Position numbers and translations under genes: made by a program. Shown piece after piece: positions 1-9,033 of a stretch of DNA of 64,000 nucleotides. The stretch comes from Paracoccus liaowanqingii. GTDB lineage: Bacteria; Pseudomonadota; Alphaproteobacteria; Rhodobacterales; Rhodobacteraceae. Location: positions 1,900,501 to 1,964,500 of the forward strand of contig NZ_CP038439.1 of NCBI RefSeq assembly GCF_004683865.2, given 5' to 3'. The notes beneath the pieces were generated by a model. The model searched no databases and had not been told where the DNA came from. It was given only the letters and a program-made list of their open reading frames with translations. The stretch's first letter is position 1. Every line of letters begins with the position of its first letter.

Positions 1-294
1 GCCCCAGCCCGGATGGCCGATGATGATGTCGGGCACGAAGCCGTGCTTGTCGCGCAGCGCCCGCGCCCCGCGCGCCACCAGAAAGCCCCGCTCGGCATGC
101 TCGGTATAGGACCGCCCCAAGGCGCTTTCCGTCTTCACCGGGTCCGGCGCCTTGTAGCGCAGGGTCTGGACCGGGCTGGGGCGCTTGTTCTTCTCGTCGG
201 TCAGGGCCAGCACATGATGGCCCCGCGCCACCAGCGCCGGGGCGAGGTGCGGAAACTGAGCCGGAAAGTTCTGGTGCACGAACAGGATCTTCAT
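1..294 (-). CDS. Glycosyltransferase, N-terminal part (truncated by window edge)
   Basis: The first 98 residues of a protein beginning MKILFVHQNFPAQFPHLAP, with GHHVLALTDE following. This alternation of a short beta strand, HQNFPxQF and a RGHxV turn is typical of the N-terminal Rossmann half of GT4-family glycosyltransferases, which use nucleotide-sugar donors; the donor-binding C-terminal half lies outside the window. The ATG lies 12 nt after the yejF stop codon on the same strand, so it is probably co-transcribed with the peptide importer. A functional link to the importer is not obvious. Family assignment is by pattern only and the substrate is unknown. Confidence 0.7.
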   Translation of the reverse strand, partial: MKILFVHQNFPAQFPHLAPALVARGHHVLALTDEKNKRPSPVQTLRYKAPDPVKTESALGRSYTEHAERGFLVARGARALRDKHGFVPDIIIGHPGWG

Positions 295-306
295 GGCCCA
301 ACGCCC

Positions 307-2010
307 CTACGCGGTGATCGGAAACGCCGCCCTCAGCAGCGCGCGGGTATAGTCGTGCTGCGGCGCGTCGAAGATCTGCGCGACGCTGCCCTGCTCGACC
401 ACCTCGCCCGCCCGCATGACCATGATGTGATGCGCCATCGCGCGGACCACGCGCAGGTCGTGGCTGATGAACAGGAAGGCCAGCCCGTACTTGCGCTGCA
501 GGTCCCGCAGCAGGTCCACGATCTGCACCTGCACGGTCATGTCCAGCGCGCTGGTCGGCTCGTCCAGCACCACGACCTTGGGGCGCAGGATCATGGCGCG
601 GGCGACCGCGATGCGCTGGCGCTGCCCGCCGCTGAACTCGTGGGGATAGCGATGCATCATCTCGGGGTTCAGCCCGACCTCGGCCATGATCTCGGACACC
701 ATCTGCCGGCGGTCCCGGCCCGGCTCAACCCCGTGGACACCCAGGCCCTCGGTGATGATCTGCTCGACCGTCATGCGGGGCGACAGGCTGCCATAGGGGT
801 CCTGGAACACGATCTGCAGGTCGCGGCGCAAGCGGCGCAGCTGTGCCCCGCCCCAGCCCTGGATGTCCTGCCCCATGAAGAGGATCGGCCCGTCGCTCTC
901 GATCAACCGCATGATGGCCAGCGCCAGCGTGGTCTTGCCGCTGCCCGATTCGCCCACGACCCCCAGGGTCTCGCCCGCGCGCAGCGTCAGGCTGGCGCCG
1001 TTCACGGCCTTCACATGCCCGGTGACGCGGCGCATCAGCCCGCGCTTGATCGGAAACCACACCTTGAGGTCGCGGGTCTCGACCAGCACCGGGGCATCCG
1101 GCGCCACGGGCTCGGCCTGCCCCTGCGGGGCGGCGGCCAGCAGCGCCTGCGTATAGGGGTGGCGGGGCCGGGCAAAGATCTCCTCAACCGGGCCCTGCTC
1201 GACGATCTCGCCGTCCTTCATCACGCAGACCCGGTCGGCGATGCGGCGCACGATGCCCAGATCGTGGCTGATGAACAGCATCGACAGCCCCTCGGCGGCC
1301 TTGAGTTCCGCCAGCAGGTCCAGGATCTGCGCCTGGATGGTCACGTCCAGCGCGGTGGTGGGCTCGTCCGCGATCAACAGGTCCGGCCCGTTGGCCAGCG
1401 CCATGGCGATCATCACCCGCTGGCGCTGCCCGCCCGACAGCTGGTGCGGATAGTCGGCCAGCCGCGAGGCAGGCTCGCGGATGCCCACGCGGGTCAGCAG
1501 CTCGACGATCCGCGCCCGCGCCTTGGCGCCCGACAGGCCCTGATGCAGCGCCAGGCTCTCGGACAGCTGCTTCTCCAGCGTGTGCAGCGGATTGAGCGAG
1601 GTCATCGGCTCTTGAAAGATGAAGCTGATGTCGTTGCCCCGGATCTCGCGCAGGGTGCGGTCGGATGCCCCGACCATCTCGCGCCCGTCATAGCGGACCG
1701 ATCCCTCGACCACGGCCGATCCGGCCAGCAGCTGCACCGTGGACAGCGCGGTCACCGACTTGCCCGATCCCGATTCGCCCACGATCGCCACCGTCTCGCC
1801 GCGCGCGATGTGGAAGCTGACGCCCCGCACGGCGGGGATCACCTGCCCCTCGGACCGAAAGCCGATGCGCAGGTCGCGCACGTCCAGGACCGCGTCGGCG
1901 GGCGCCGAGGGCATGGCATGCGCCTCGGGCGCGCCGGGCATGGAGCCGCCATGCTCCTCGGCCACGGCGGCGGGCGCGCCGGCGGCGGGGCGGACGGGGC
2001 GGTCGGTCAT
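307..2010 (-). CDS. yejF: Peptide ABC transporter, fused dual ATP-binding subunit YejF
   Basis: 567 residues with two complete ABC ATPase domains in one chain. Domain 1 has Walker A GESGSGKS (about 78-85), signature LSGGQRQR (191-198) and Walker B LLIADEP (211-217). Domain 2 has Walker A (353-360), FSGGQRQR (459-466) and VVVLDEP (479-485). Each is followed by the oligopeptide-transporter C-terminal segment ([16 protein letters not shown]). It powers the YejABEF importer, known in enterobacteria for uptake of microcin C and antimicrobial-peptide-type substrates. The N-terminal about 40 residues are Pro/Ala-rich and not conserved. The ATG overlaps the yejE stop by 4 nt (ATGA), indicating translational coupling. 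Longer upstream readings of this frame lie inside yejE and are not used. Confidence 0.93.
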   Translation of the reverse strand: MTDRPVRPAAGAPAAVAEEHGGSMPGAPEAHAMPSAPADAVLDVRDLRIGFRSEGQVIPAVRGVSFHIARGETVAIVGESGSGKSVTALSTVQLLAGSAVVEGSVRYDGREMVGASDRTLREIRGNDISFIFQEPMTSLNPLHTLEKQLSESLALHQGLSGAKARARIVELLTRVGIREPASRLADYPHQLSGGQRQRVMIAMALANGPDLLIADEPTTALDVTIQAQILDLLAELKAAEGLSMLFISHDLGIVRRIADRVCVMKDGEIVEQGPVEEIFARPRHPYTQALLAAAPQGQAEPVAPDAPVLVETRDLKVWFPIKRGLMRRVTGHVKAVNGASLTLRAGETLGVVGESGSGKTTLALAIMRLIESDGPILFMGQDIQGWGGAQLRRLRRDLQIVFQDPYGSLSPRMTVEQIITEGLGVHGVEPGRDRRQMVSEIMAEVGLNPEMMHRYPHEFSGGQRQRIAVARAMILRPKVVVLDEPTSALDMTVQVQIVDLLRDLQRKYGLAFLFISHDLRVVRAMAHHIMVMRAGEVVEQGSVAQIFDAPQHDYTRALLRAAFPITA

Positions 2011-3110
2011 CGAAAGGTCTTTCGCGGATCGAAGGCGTCGCGCACGCCCTCGAAGATGAACACCAGCAGCGACAGCATGATCGCGAAGGTGAAGAACGAG
2101 GTGAAGGCCAGCCAGGGCGCCTGCAGGTTCTGTTTGGCCTGCAGCGCCATCTCGCCCAGGGAGGCCGACCCGGCGGGCAGGCCGTAGCCCAGATAGTCCA
2201 GCGCGGCCAGCCCGCTGATCGTGCCGGTCACGACGAAGGGCAGCATGGTCAGCGTGGCGACCATCGCATTGGGCAGGATGTGGCGGAACATGATCTTGCG
2301 GTCGCTGACGCCGAGCGCACGCGCGGCCCGGACATACTCGAAGTTCCGCGCCCGCAGGAACTCGGCCCGCACCACGCCCACCAGCGCGGGCCATCCGAAC
2401 AGGATGGTGACGAAGACCAGCAGCCAGAAGCTGCGCCCCAGGATCGCGAACAGGATGATGATGACGTAAAGCCCCGGCGTCGACGCCCAGATCTCCAGCA
2501 CCCGCTGGAACACCAGATCCGTCCGCCCGCCGAAATAGCCCTGCACCGCCCCCGCCGCGATCCCGATGGTCGAGGCCACCACCGTCACGATCAGCGTGAA
2601 GAGGATCGAGGTCCGGAACCCGTAGATCACCCGCGCCAGCACGTCGCGCGCGGTGTCATCCGTGCCAAGCCAGTGATTGCCGTCCGGCGCGCTCGGCGCG
2701 GTGCCCACATTGTTGATGGTGCGGTAGTGATAGGGGATCGGCGGCCAGATCATCCAGCCCTGCTCGGCCTCGGGCACGTCGCTGGCGCCGGTCTCGACGG
2801 CCTCGATCAGCCCCTCGGGATCGTCCCAGCAGGCCTCGCGCCCGCCGCTGACGATCAGGCATTGCACCGCCGGATCGCGATAGATCGCCTCGGTCCCGAA
2901 ATCGCCGCCGAAGGCCGTCTCGGGATAGAAGTTGTAGGCGGGCCAGTACAGCTCGCCCTGATAGCTGACGACGATCGGCTTGTCGTTGGCCACGATCTCG
3001 GCGAACATCGCCGCCACGAACAGCACCGAGAAGATGATCAGCGACCAGAAGGCGCGGCCGTTCCGGCGGAAGTTGCGCAAGCGGCGGCGGTTCAGTTCCG
3101 ACATGGCCAT
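2007..3110 (-). CDS. yejE: Peptide ABC transporter permease YejE
   Basis: 367 residues. A first membrane segment (about 20-40, FWSLIIFSVLFVAAMFAEIV) is followed by a long periplasmic insertion typical of YejE, containing YNFYPETAFGGDFGTEA and the HWLGTDDTARDVLARVIYG segment shared by DppC/OppC-type permeases. Further membrane helices and the EAA loop (EYVRAARALGVSDRKIMFRHILPN) contact the ATPase. It forms the inner-membrane channel with YejB. The start codon shares one base with the yejB stop (TGATG); a second in-frame ATG two codons later is an alternative. Length matches the family (about 340-370). Confidence 0.93.
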   Translation of the reverse strand: MAMSELNRRRLRNFRRNGRAFWSLIIFSVLFVAAMFAEIVANDKPIVVSYQGELYWPAYNFYPETAFGGDFGTEAIYRDPAVQCLIVSGGREACWDDPEGLIEAVETGASDVPEAEQGWMIWPPIPYHYRTINNVGTAPSAPDGNHWLGTDDTARDVLARVIYGFRTSILFTLIVTVVASTIGIAAGAVQGYFGGRTDLVFQRVLEIWASTPGLYVIIILFAILGRSFWLLVFVTILFGWPALVGVVRAEFLRARNFEYVRAARALGVSDRKIMFRHILPNAMVATLTMLPFVVTGTISGLAALDYLGYGLPAGSASLGEMALQAKQNLQAPWLAFTSFFTFAIMLSLLVFIFEGVRDAFDPRKTFR

Positions 3111-4186
3111 CAGCCGGCCCTCTTCTCGAAGTCGATGCGCGGATCGACGAAGACATACATCATGTCCGACAGGATCCCGACCACCAGGCTCATCAAGCCA
3201 AAGACGTAAAGCGTGCCGAAGATCACCGGATAATCCCGCTGCACCGCCGCCTCGAAGCCCAGACGCCCCAGCCCGTCCAGCGAGAAGATCGTCTCGATCA
3301 GGATCGAGGACCCGAAGAACACGCCCAGGAACATCGCCGGAAAGCCCGCGATGACGATCAGCATCGCGTTGCGGAAGACATGCCCGTACAGCACCCGCCG
3401 CTCGGCCAGGCCCTTGGCGCGGGCGGTCATCACGTATTGCTTGTTGATCTCGTCCAGAAAGCTGTTCTTGGTCAGCAGGGTCAGGGTGGCAAAGCTGCTG
3501 ATCGTCGCGGCCATCACCGGCAGGAAGGCGTGCCAGGCATAGTCCTTGACCTTCCCCCAGGCCGAGAGGTCCGCGAAGTTGTCGCTTGTCAGGCCCCGCA
3601 GCGGAAAGATCTGCCAATAGCTGCCGCCCGCGAACAGCACCATCAGCAGCACCGCGAACAGGAAGGCCGGGATCGCATAGGCCATGATGATCACGCCCGA
3701 GGTCCAGGTGTCGAAGCGCGACCCGTCCCGCATCGCCTTGCGGATCCCCAGCGGGATCGAGATCACATAGGCGATCACCGTCGACCACAGCCCCAGCGTG
3801 ATCGACACCGGCATCTTCTCGATCACCAGATCCACCACGCTGACCGACCGGAACCACGAGGTCCCGAAATCGAAGCGCAGGTAGTTCCACAACATCGAGA
3901 AGAACCGCTCGACCGGCGGCTTGTCAAAGCCGAACTCCTGCTCCAGCTGCGCGATGAACTCGGGCGGCAGACCGCGCGCGCCCTCGTATTCGGTGGTCAG
4001 CTGCTGCGAGCTGTCGGCGCTGGCGCCGGCCAGGTTGCCCATCACGTCGCCCTCGCCTCGCATCTGGGCGGCGATCTGTTCGATGGGGCCGCCGGGAACG
4101 AACTGGGTGAGGGTGAAATTGACCAGCATGATGCCGATCAGCGTCGGGATGATCAGCAGCATCCGCCGCAGAATATAGGCGCCCAT
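3110..4186 (-). CDS. yejB: Peptide ABC transporter permease YejB
   Basis: 358 residues starting [20 protein letters not shown], the canonical DppB/OppB-type first helix, followed by [16 protein letters not shown] periplasmic loop (about 40-130) is followed by five predicted membrane segments and the EAA motif ([21 protein letters not shown]) near 240-260. It is the inner-membrane partner of YejE. It lies 96 nt after yejA and is coupled to yejE. Length fits E. coli YejB (about 364). The ending [18 protein letters not shown] is typical of the family. Confidence 0.94.
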   Translation of the reverse strand: MGAYILRRMLLIIPTLIGIMLVNFTLTQFVPGGPIEQIAAQMRGEGDVMGNLAGASADSSQQLTTEYEGARGLPPEFIAQLEQEFGFDKPPVERFFSMLWNYLRFDFGTSWFRSVSVVDLVIEKMPVSITLGLWSTVIAYVISIPLGIRKAMRDGSRFDTWTSGVIIMAYAIPAFLFAVLLMVLFAGGSYWQIFPLRGLTSDNFADLSAWGKVKDYAWHAFLPVMAATISSFATLTLLTKNSFLDEINKQYVMTARAKGLAERRVLYGHVFRNAMLIVIAGFPAMFLGVFFGSSILIETIFSLDGLGRLGFEAAVQRDYPVIFGTLYVFGLMSLVVGILSDMMYVFVDPRIDFEKRAG

Positions 4187-4282
4187 CAGGCCTGGCCCTT
4201 CCCCTCGATCCGGGCCGCTTCGACGGGCCCCTGTTCTTGTTACCTGCTTGTCTGCAATCCGGGCGGGGAAATCAAGCCGCGC

Positions 4283-6142
4283 TCAGCGCAGCTGGCCCGC
4301 GGCGCGCAGCTCGTCGGCGCGGGCGCTGTCGTACCACCACATGTCCGTCACCCCCAGCCCATAGGGCGGCAGCGTCTCGGGGCGGTCATAGACGTCCCAG
4401 TAGGCGACCGTGTGGTAAGGGCGGTACCATTGCGGAATCCAGAAGCGCAGGCTGCGCAGCGCCCGGTCCAGCGCGGCGATGCCCACGCGGTTCTCGGCGT
4501 CGGTGACGGCGGCCGAGGCGTTCTCGATCAGCGCGTCGATGGCCGGGTTGGCCAGCCCCATCGGGTTGAAGACATCGTCCTTGAACTCGGACCCGAAGGC
4601 CTGCGACGTGCCGCCCCCCACGGAATATCCGTTGCCCAGCGACTCGCGCACGATGTCGAAATCATGGCTGCGGGTGCGGGTGGTCAGCTCGGACGGATCG
4701 ACGCGCGTCAGGACCGCATCGACGCCGATGGCGCGCAGGTTCTCGACAAAGGGGTTCACGATGCGGTCGAAGCTCTGGTTATGGTCCAGGAACTGCACCT
4801 GCAAGGTCTGGCCCGCCTCGTTGCGCCGCATCCCGTCACTGCCGGTGGTCCAGCCCGCCTCGTCCAGCAGTTGCGCCGCACGGCGCGAATTGGCGCGGTC
4901 CAGCTGCCGCTCGCCCGATGCAGGCGATGTCACCGCGTCGTCGGTCAGCACGGTCTCGGGCAGGTCACCCGCCACGGGGGTCAGCAGCGCCAGTTCCTCG
5001 GGGCTGGGCGGACCTTCGGCCTTCAGGTCGCTGTTGTCCCAGAAACTGTCCAGCCGGGTGTTCATGCCATAGAACAGCGCGTCGTTGGACCATTCGAAAT
5101 TGAACATCAGCCCGATGGCCTCGCGCACGCGGATGTCCTGGAACTTTGGCTGGCGCAGGTTGAAGACCCAGGCATCGCCGGTGGCCACCACGCCGTCCGG
5201 GATCTCCTCCTTGACGACGGCCCCCGCGGTGAAGGCCGGAAAATCGTACCCGGTGGACCAGATCTGCTCGGACGGCTCGACCCGGAAGGTATAGATGCCG
5301 GCCTTGAACGCCTCGAACGCGGCATCGAAATCGCTGAAATATTCGAACCGCAGCAGGTCGAAGTTGTGCCGGCCCTGCTTGATCGGCAGATCGCGGCCCC
5401 AGTAATCCGGATTGCGCCGCATGGTGATCGACCGACCGAAATCGGCCCGGTCGAACATATAGGGCCCCGACCCTAGGAACGGGACATTGCTGGTCTGGGT
5501 CAGATCGCGGTCGTTCGCCTCGAAATCGGCCTGCGAAAAGACGATCTGCGCGCCCATCTGCCCGATGCTGTCGCGGCGCGGCGCCTCGGGGGTGAAATCG
5601 AACCGGATGCGGTGATCGTCCAGCACCTCGGCACTGGCGACCATGCGCTTGATCGCCTCGGCATAGGAGGGGAAGCCCTTCTCGATCAGGGTCTGATAGG
5701 TGAACAGCACGTCATGGGCGGTCAGGGGCGTGCCGTCGCTGAACCGCGCCTCGGGGCGCAGGTTGAAGATCACCCAGTCACGACTTTCGGGATACTCGAT
5801 GGTCTCGCACAGAAGGCAGTAGCGGGCATGCGGGTCGTCCAGCACCGGCTCCATCAGCCGTTCCAGCATCATCGTCGAAGGTGCCGTCGCCCGCCCGCGA
5901 AAGGTGAAGGGATTGTAGCTGTCGAAGGTGCCAATCCCATGCTGCGACAGCTCTCCGCCCTTGGGCGCGTCGGGATTTACATAAGCCAGATTCGGGTAAT
6001 CGGCCGGCATCGGCACATCCTCGAAGGTCGAGATCCCGTGCGAGGTGATGACGCCCTCGGCCGTCTGCACCTCCTGCGCGGCGGCGGGAAGCGCGGCAGT
6101 CAGTGCCGCAAGAAGGGCGGCGGCCGGGGCGGTGGGACGCAT
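4283..6142 (-). CDS. yejA: Peptide ABC transporter substrate-binding protein YejA
   Basis: 619 residues of the periplasmic SBP family 5 (DppA/OppA fold). The N-terminus has a clear Sec signal peptide with AAA-Q cleavage near residue 22 (ALPAAAQEV). Family landmarks include HGISTFEDVPMPADYPNLAYVNPDAPKGG split over 34-62, the GTFDSYNPFTFRG segment, and MTMRRNPDYWG-like text near 250. It captures peptides and delivers them to YejBEF. It is first in the operon, so regulation of the system probably acts upstream of 6142, where a phased GTGCAC array occurs. Length matches E. coli YejA (about 604). Confidence 0.93.
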   Translation of the reverse strand: MRPTAPAAALLAALTAALPAAAQEVQTAEGVITSHGISTFEDVPMPADYPNLAYVNPDAPKGGELSQHGIGTFDSYNPFTFRGRATAPSTMMLERLMEPVLDDPHARYCLLCETIEYPESRDWVIFNLRPEARFSDGTPLTAHDVLFTYQTLIEKGFPSYAEAIKRMVASAEVLDDHRIRFDFTPEAPRRDSIGQMGAQIVFSQADFEANDRDLTQTSNVPFLGSGPYMFDRADFGRSITMRRNPDYWGRDLPIKQGRHNFDLLRFEYFSDFDAAFEAFKAGIYTFRVEPSEQIWSTGYDFPAFTAGAVVKEEIPDGVVATGDAWVFNLRQPKFQDIRVREAIGLMFNFEWSNDALFYGMNTRLDSFWDNSDLKAEGPPSPEELALLTPVAGDLPETVLTDDAVTSPASGERQLDRANSRRAAQLLDEAGWTTGSDGMRRNEAGQTLQVQFLDHNQSFDRIVNPFVENLRAIGVDAVLTRVDPSELTTRTRSHDFDIVRESLGNGYSVGGGTSQAFGSEFKDDVFNPMGLANPAIDALIENASAAVTDAENRVGIAALDRALRSLRFWIPQWYRPYHTVAYWDVYDRPETLPPYGLGVTDMWWYDSARADELRAAGQLR

Positions 6143-6249
6143 GGGGAACTCCTGGATCAGGGCGAGACGCGCCCAAGGCTAGGCCAGCGGGGGGCCGGGC
6201 TTCAAGCCGCGATTTCGTGAACGGCGGGCGCCACCGCGCCGCACCCGTC

Positions 6250-6300
6250 GTGCAGGTCCCGGTGCACGGGCTGTGTACGCCCTGTGCCTTCACGGTGCAC
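6250..6300. repeat. 11-bp phased GTGCAC-like array upstream of yejA
   Basis: GTGCAC-like hexamers begin at 6250 (GTGCAG), 6262 (GTGCAC), 6273 (GTGTAC), 6284 (GTGCCT) and 6295 (GTGCAC). The last four are spaced exactly 11 bp apart, about one helical turn. The array lies between the cycM terminator and yejA, 108-158 bp upstream of the yejA start. It could be a multi-site operator for yejABEF or a dispersed intergenic repeat; related 14-base text recurs at 50186-50199. Confidence 0.6.
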
Positions 6301-6312
6301 GCCCGGAACAGC

Positions 6313-6340
6313 AAAAAACCCCGGCTTTTGCCGGGGTTTG
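6313..6340 (-). terminator. Rho-independent terminator of cycM
   Basis: Perfect 10-bp inverted repeat (AAACCCCGGC at 6316-6325, loop TTTT, partner at 6330-6339). Read on the minus strand, the stem runs straight into six T residues, as expected for an intrinsic terminator 56 nt after the cycM stop codon. Confidence 0.88.
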
Positions 6341-6395
6341 CGTCGTCTTCCTAGTCGATGTGCAACAGGCAGCGCGCGCTGCCGTTGCGGGTCGC

Positions 6396-6929
6396 TTACG
6401 GGTTGGCTTCCAGGAAGGCGATCAGGTTGGCGCGGGCCTGCGGATCGCGGATGCCCGCGAAGCTCATCGCCGTGCCCGACACCTCGCCGCGCGGGTTCTC
6501 GATGAACAGCTGCAGCGCCTCGTAGTTCCAGACCGGGTCCTCGGCCACGTGATCGACCATCGCGCCCGAATAGTTGAAGCCCGCGATGCTGGCGACCGCG
6601 CGGTCCACGACCCCGTTCAGGTGCGGGCCGACGCCGTCGCTGCCGTCCAGCGCGTGGCAGGACCGGCACTTGGCCCATTCCCGCTCGCCCGCCGCCGCAT
6701 CGGCCGAGGCCATCAGCGCGGCGAAGTCGATCTGCTCCTCCTCGACGCCGCTGCTGTCGGCGGCTTCGGGCACCGGGATCGAATAGGCCTGCGTGATCTC
6801 GTCCTCGCCATGTCCGCCCCCGTGCCCGACAGAGAACAGGCCACTGGCAGCCCAGTTGGCCAACATCAGAAACAGCAGCGCGCCGATGAAGGCGCCGGCT
6901 GCCTTTGTCAGGGTCATGGTGTTGAACAT
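6396..6929 (-). CDS. cycM: Membrane-anchored cytochrome c552 (CycM)
   Basis: 177 residues. An uncleaved N-terminal anchor (about 8-30, LTKAAGAFIGALLFLMLANW) is followed by a Gly/His-rich and acidic linker and a class I cytochrome c domain. The heme-binding motif is CRSCH (Cys88, Cys91, His92), and Met155 in SGTAMSF is the likely axial ligand. In Paracoccus denitrificans the homologous c552 carries electrons from the bc1 complex to the aa3 oxidase. Its layout (anchor, acidic linker, heme domain) and length (about 176) agree closely. The chosen ATG at 6929 gives the usual MFNTMTLTKA start; a longer reading to 6962 adds an unlikely basic tail. Divergent from pheA, with its own terminator. Confidence 0.93.
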   Translation of the reverse strand: MFNTMTLTKAAGAFIGALLFLMLANWAASGLFSVGHGGGHGEDEITQAYSIPVPEAADSSGVEEEQIDFAALMASADAAAGEREWAKCRSCHALDGSDGVGPHLNGVVDRAVASIAGFNYSGAMVDHVAEDPVWNYEALQLFIENPRGEVSGTAMSFAGIRDPQARANLIAFLEANP

Positions 6930-6977
6930 CGCGTGCGGTCCCCGCCTTGGTAAGCTCGTCAAGTCGAGCGGTATCTA

Positions 6978-7009
6978 TCCGCTTTCGCTTTGGAGGATCA
7001 AGGTATACT
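6978..7009. promoter_or_regulatory. Divergent cycM/pheA promoter region
   Basis: On the plus strand, TATACT at 7004-7009 matches the -10 consensus at five of six positions, with only a weak -35 (CTTTCG near 6982), and could serve pheA. On the minus strand TTGATC (6999 down to 6994) lies 18 nt from a TAGATA-like hexamer near 6975 and could serve cycM. Both are pattern-based predictions. Confidence 0.35.
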
Positions 7010-7050
7010 TACCCCCGCACGCTTGAATTTCGGACAATCGGGGCCCCGAC

Positions 7051-7911
7051 ATGATCACGAACCGCATCGCCTTCCAAGGCGAACCCGGCGCCTACAGCCA
7101 CGAAGCCTGCCGCATGGCCCGCCCCCATATGGAGGCCCTGCCCTGCCGCACCTTCGAGGACGTGATCGAGGCCGTGCGCGCGAACGAGGCCGATCTGGCG
7201 ATGCTGCCGGTCGAGAACTCGACCTATGGCCGGGTCGCGGATATCCATCATTTGCTGCCTGAATCGGGCCTGCGGATCATCGATGAGGCCTTCGTGCGGG
7301 TCCATATCAGCCTGCTTGCCGTGCCCGGCACGCGGCTGGATCAGGTCACCGACGCGATGAGCCACACGGTCCTTCTGGGCCAGTGCCGGGGCTTCCTGCG
7401 CGACCACGGCATCCGCGCCCAGACCGGCGCCGACACCGCCGGATCCGCCAAGGAGGTCGCCGCGCGCGGCAATCCGTCGCTGGCCGCCCTGGCCGCCCCG
7501 CTGGCCGGCAAGATCTATGGTCTGGAGCGTCTGGCCGACCGGATCGAGGACCGCCAGAACAACACGACGCGCTTCCTCATCATGTCGCGCCAGCCCGATG
7601 TCAGCCGCCGGTCCGAGCGGATGCTGACCAGCTTCGTCTTCCGGGTGCGCAACATTCCGGCGGCGCTCTACAAGGCGATGGGGGGATTCGCGACGAACGG
7701 GGTGAACATGACCAAGCTGGAAAGCTACATGGTCGACGGCGTCTTCACCGCCACCCAGTTCTACGCCGACATCGAGGGCCATCCCGAGGATGCCAATGTC
7801 GCGCGCGCGCTGGAAGAGCTGGGCTACTTCACGTCCAGCCTCGACGTGCTGGGGGTCTATCCGGCCGATCCGCTGCGCGAGACGCAGCGACAGGCGGCCT
7901 TCGCCAATTGA
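7051..7911 (+). CDS. pheA: Prephenate dehydratase
   Basis: 286 residues. The N-terminal catalytic domain (about 1-185) begins ITNRIAFQGEPGAYSHEA and contains LPVENSTYGRV (49-59), the DQVTDAMSHTVLLGQC segment, and NNTTRFLIM (173-181), whose Thr lies in the TRF motif required for catalysis. A C-terminal ACT domain (about 195-270) with GxFATNGVNMTKLESYM is the expected phenylalanine-sensing unit, giving feedback inhibition. It converts prephenate to phenylpyruvate in phenylalanine biosynthesis. No chorismate mutase domain is fused, unlike E. coli PheA. Length matches monofunctional enzymes. Confidence 0.95.
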   Translation: MITNRIAFQGEPGAYSHEACRMARPHMEALPCRTFEDVIEAVRANEADLAMLPVENSTYGRVADIHHLLPESGLRIIDEAFVRVHISLLAVPGTRLDQVTDAMSHTVLLGQCRGFLRDHGIRAQTGADTAGSAKEVAARGNPSLAALAAPLAGKIYGLERLADRIEDRQNNTTRFLIMSRQPDVSRRSERMLTSFVFRVRNIPAALYKAMGGFATNGVNMTKLESYMVDGVFTATQFYADIEGHPEDANVARALEELGYFTSSLDVLGVYPADPLRETQRQAAFAN

Positions 7912-7924
7912 CGGACAGGCGCCC

Positions 7925-8383
7925 TCAGGCGCCGGTGCCGCACATCTGGCCGACGAATTCCTCGATCCGGCGATGATAGCGGCGGTCCAGCTGGCCCTTG
8001 CCCAGCTTGGCGGTCTGCAGCATCAGGCGGGCGCGCATGTTGCGCGGCTTGATCTCGGTCTCGCAGATCAGGCGCGAGCGGGCGCGGCTGAGCGGCACGA
8101 CATTGGTGTTGATCGAGATGTCCAGCGCGTCCGAGCGTCCGACCATGGCCATCTGCTCGGGCCGGTCGAAGCGCGTGACCTGCAGCAGCAGGTGGCGGGC
8201 CTTGCCGCGCCAGTCGAAGCGGATGTTCCAGCCCATGCCGATGCTGGGATCGTTGGACGGGTCGATGCGCGTGACGCTGGCGCCCCGCCCGATCAGCATG
8301 CGTTCCAGCGTCTCGAAATCGCCGATCGATTCGAACAGACGTTCGGCCGGCAGGTCGGTATCGATACGCGTCGAGAACTTCAT
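7925..8383 (-). CDS. SRPBCC-family (START-like) protein
   Basis: 152 residues beginning MKFSTRIDTDLPAERLFESI. The alternating strands, the GMGWNIRFDWRGKARHLLLQVTRFD core and the C-terminal helix fit the polyketide-cyclase/START-like SRPBCC fold, which makes a hydrophobic ligand cavity. No ligand or catalytic residues can be named. It converges with pheA, leaving 13 nt between the stops. The start is the first ATG before the conserved strand; longer upstream readings run through an AT-richer non-coding gap. A conserved alphaproteobacterial protein of unknown role. Confidence 0.8.
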   Translation of the reverse strand: MKFSTRIDTDLPAERLFESIGDFETLERMLIGRGASVTRIDPSNDPSIGMGWNIRFDWRGKARHLLLQVTRFDRPEQMAMVGRSDALDISINTNVVPLSRARSRLICETEIKPRNMRARLMLQTAKLGKGQLDRRYHRRIEEFVGQMCGTGA

Positions 8384-8780
8384 CTGAAACAACCCACCTA
8401 CCAATGCCAGACTGCCCGGGGAAGCGGACCTGTCCTCAGGCTGATAGTCCGGATTGGGTTGGGTGTTCAACCACGTCGTCAACATTGAAACGGTTCGCCT
8501 TGTCAATTTTGCATCGTATGTCACGTCGCCCCTGCCGTGTCCTTTCACTATAAAGACAGGTTTGCATGACGATGGCGCGAAAATGCCGAGAAGGTTAACT
8601 CTTGCAATCAAAAGTTGTGCAAATGCGCAACACGCACAACCTCTGCTCAGGAAATCCTCTGCGATCCGCAGCCTGCGAAAATGCGGCCCAGAAGGAACCG
8701 GCGGAAAACCGCCGATGGACCGGTGTTTTCGTTCGGATGGCATCCGTGTCGCACTAGCGTCATCGCCCACACGCAGGATC
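8384..8780. other. 400-bp gap between the SRPBCC gene and SRP RNA
   Basis: No credible coding frame: the open frames here run antisense through the SRPBCC leader or into the SRP RNA. The stretch is AT-richer than its surroundings between about 8480 and 8650. It contains a palindromic site GTTGTGC-AAAT-GCGCAAC (8614-8631) followed by a further half-site GCACAAC (8634-8640), and a small hairpin CGGCGG-AAAA-CCGCCG (8699-8714). It presumably carries the SRPBCC promoter and an operator. Confidence 0.5.
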
Positions 8781-8809
8781 TTGCATCCCGCCGCAAGCCG
8801 TCCTATCTG
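8781..8809 (+). promoter_or_regulatory. Predicted promoter of SRP RNA
   Basis: TTGCAT (8781-8786), a 17-nt spacer and TATCTG (8804-8809) form a sigma70-like pair. The predicted transcription start, 6-8 nt downstream, coincides with the first paired base of the SRP RNA, which supports the call. Confidence 0.5.
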
Positions 8810-8814
8810 TCCGC

Positions 8815-8912
8815 CCGAGGGGTTGGCGCGGGCAAGTGCCTCGCCAACTCGGTCAGGTCCGGAAGGAAGCAGCCGTAACGAGTCCCGCTTGGGTCGTTGT
8901 CCAGCCTCTCAC
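8815..8912 (+). ncRNA. ffs: Signal recognition particle RNA (4.5S type)
   Basis: About 98 nt containing the nearly invariant domain IV: GGTCAGGTCCGGAAGGAAGC (8851-8870) followed by AGCCGTAACG, with the GGAA tetraloop and asymmetric loop that bind Ffh. The outer arms GAGGGGTTGG (8817-8826) and CCAGCCTCTC (8901-8910) pair to close the single hairpin. It partners with Ffh to target nascent membrane proteins. It lies upstream of dnaX, the arrangement commonly seen in alphaproteobacteria. The exact ends are inferred from pairing. Confidence 0.93.
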
Positions 8913-9033
8913 CTCCCCCCCACAGTCCCCGTCGCCCGACCCCCTCCGCGCAGGTCCGCCATGCGCCCTGACAGCTTGTCCCCGCCGCGCCGGGTGGCCA
9001 TGTTAGCGCATGACCGACAGGAAGGACCGACCC

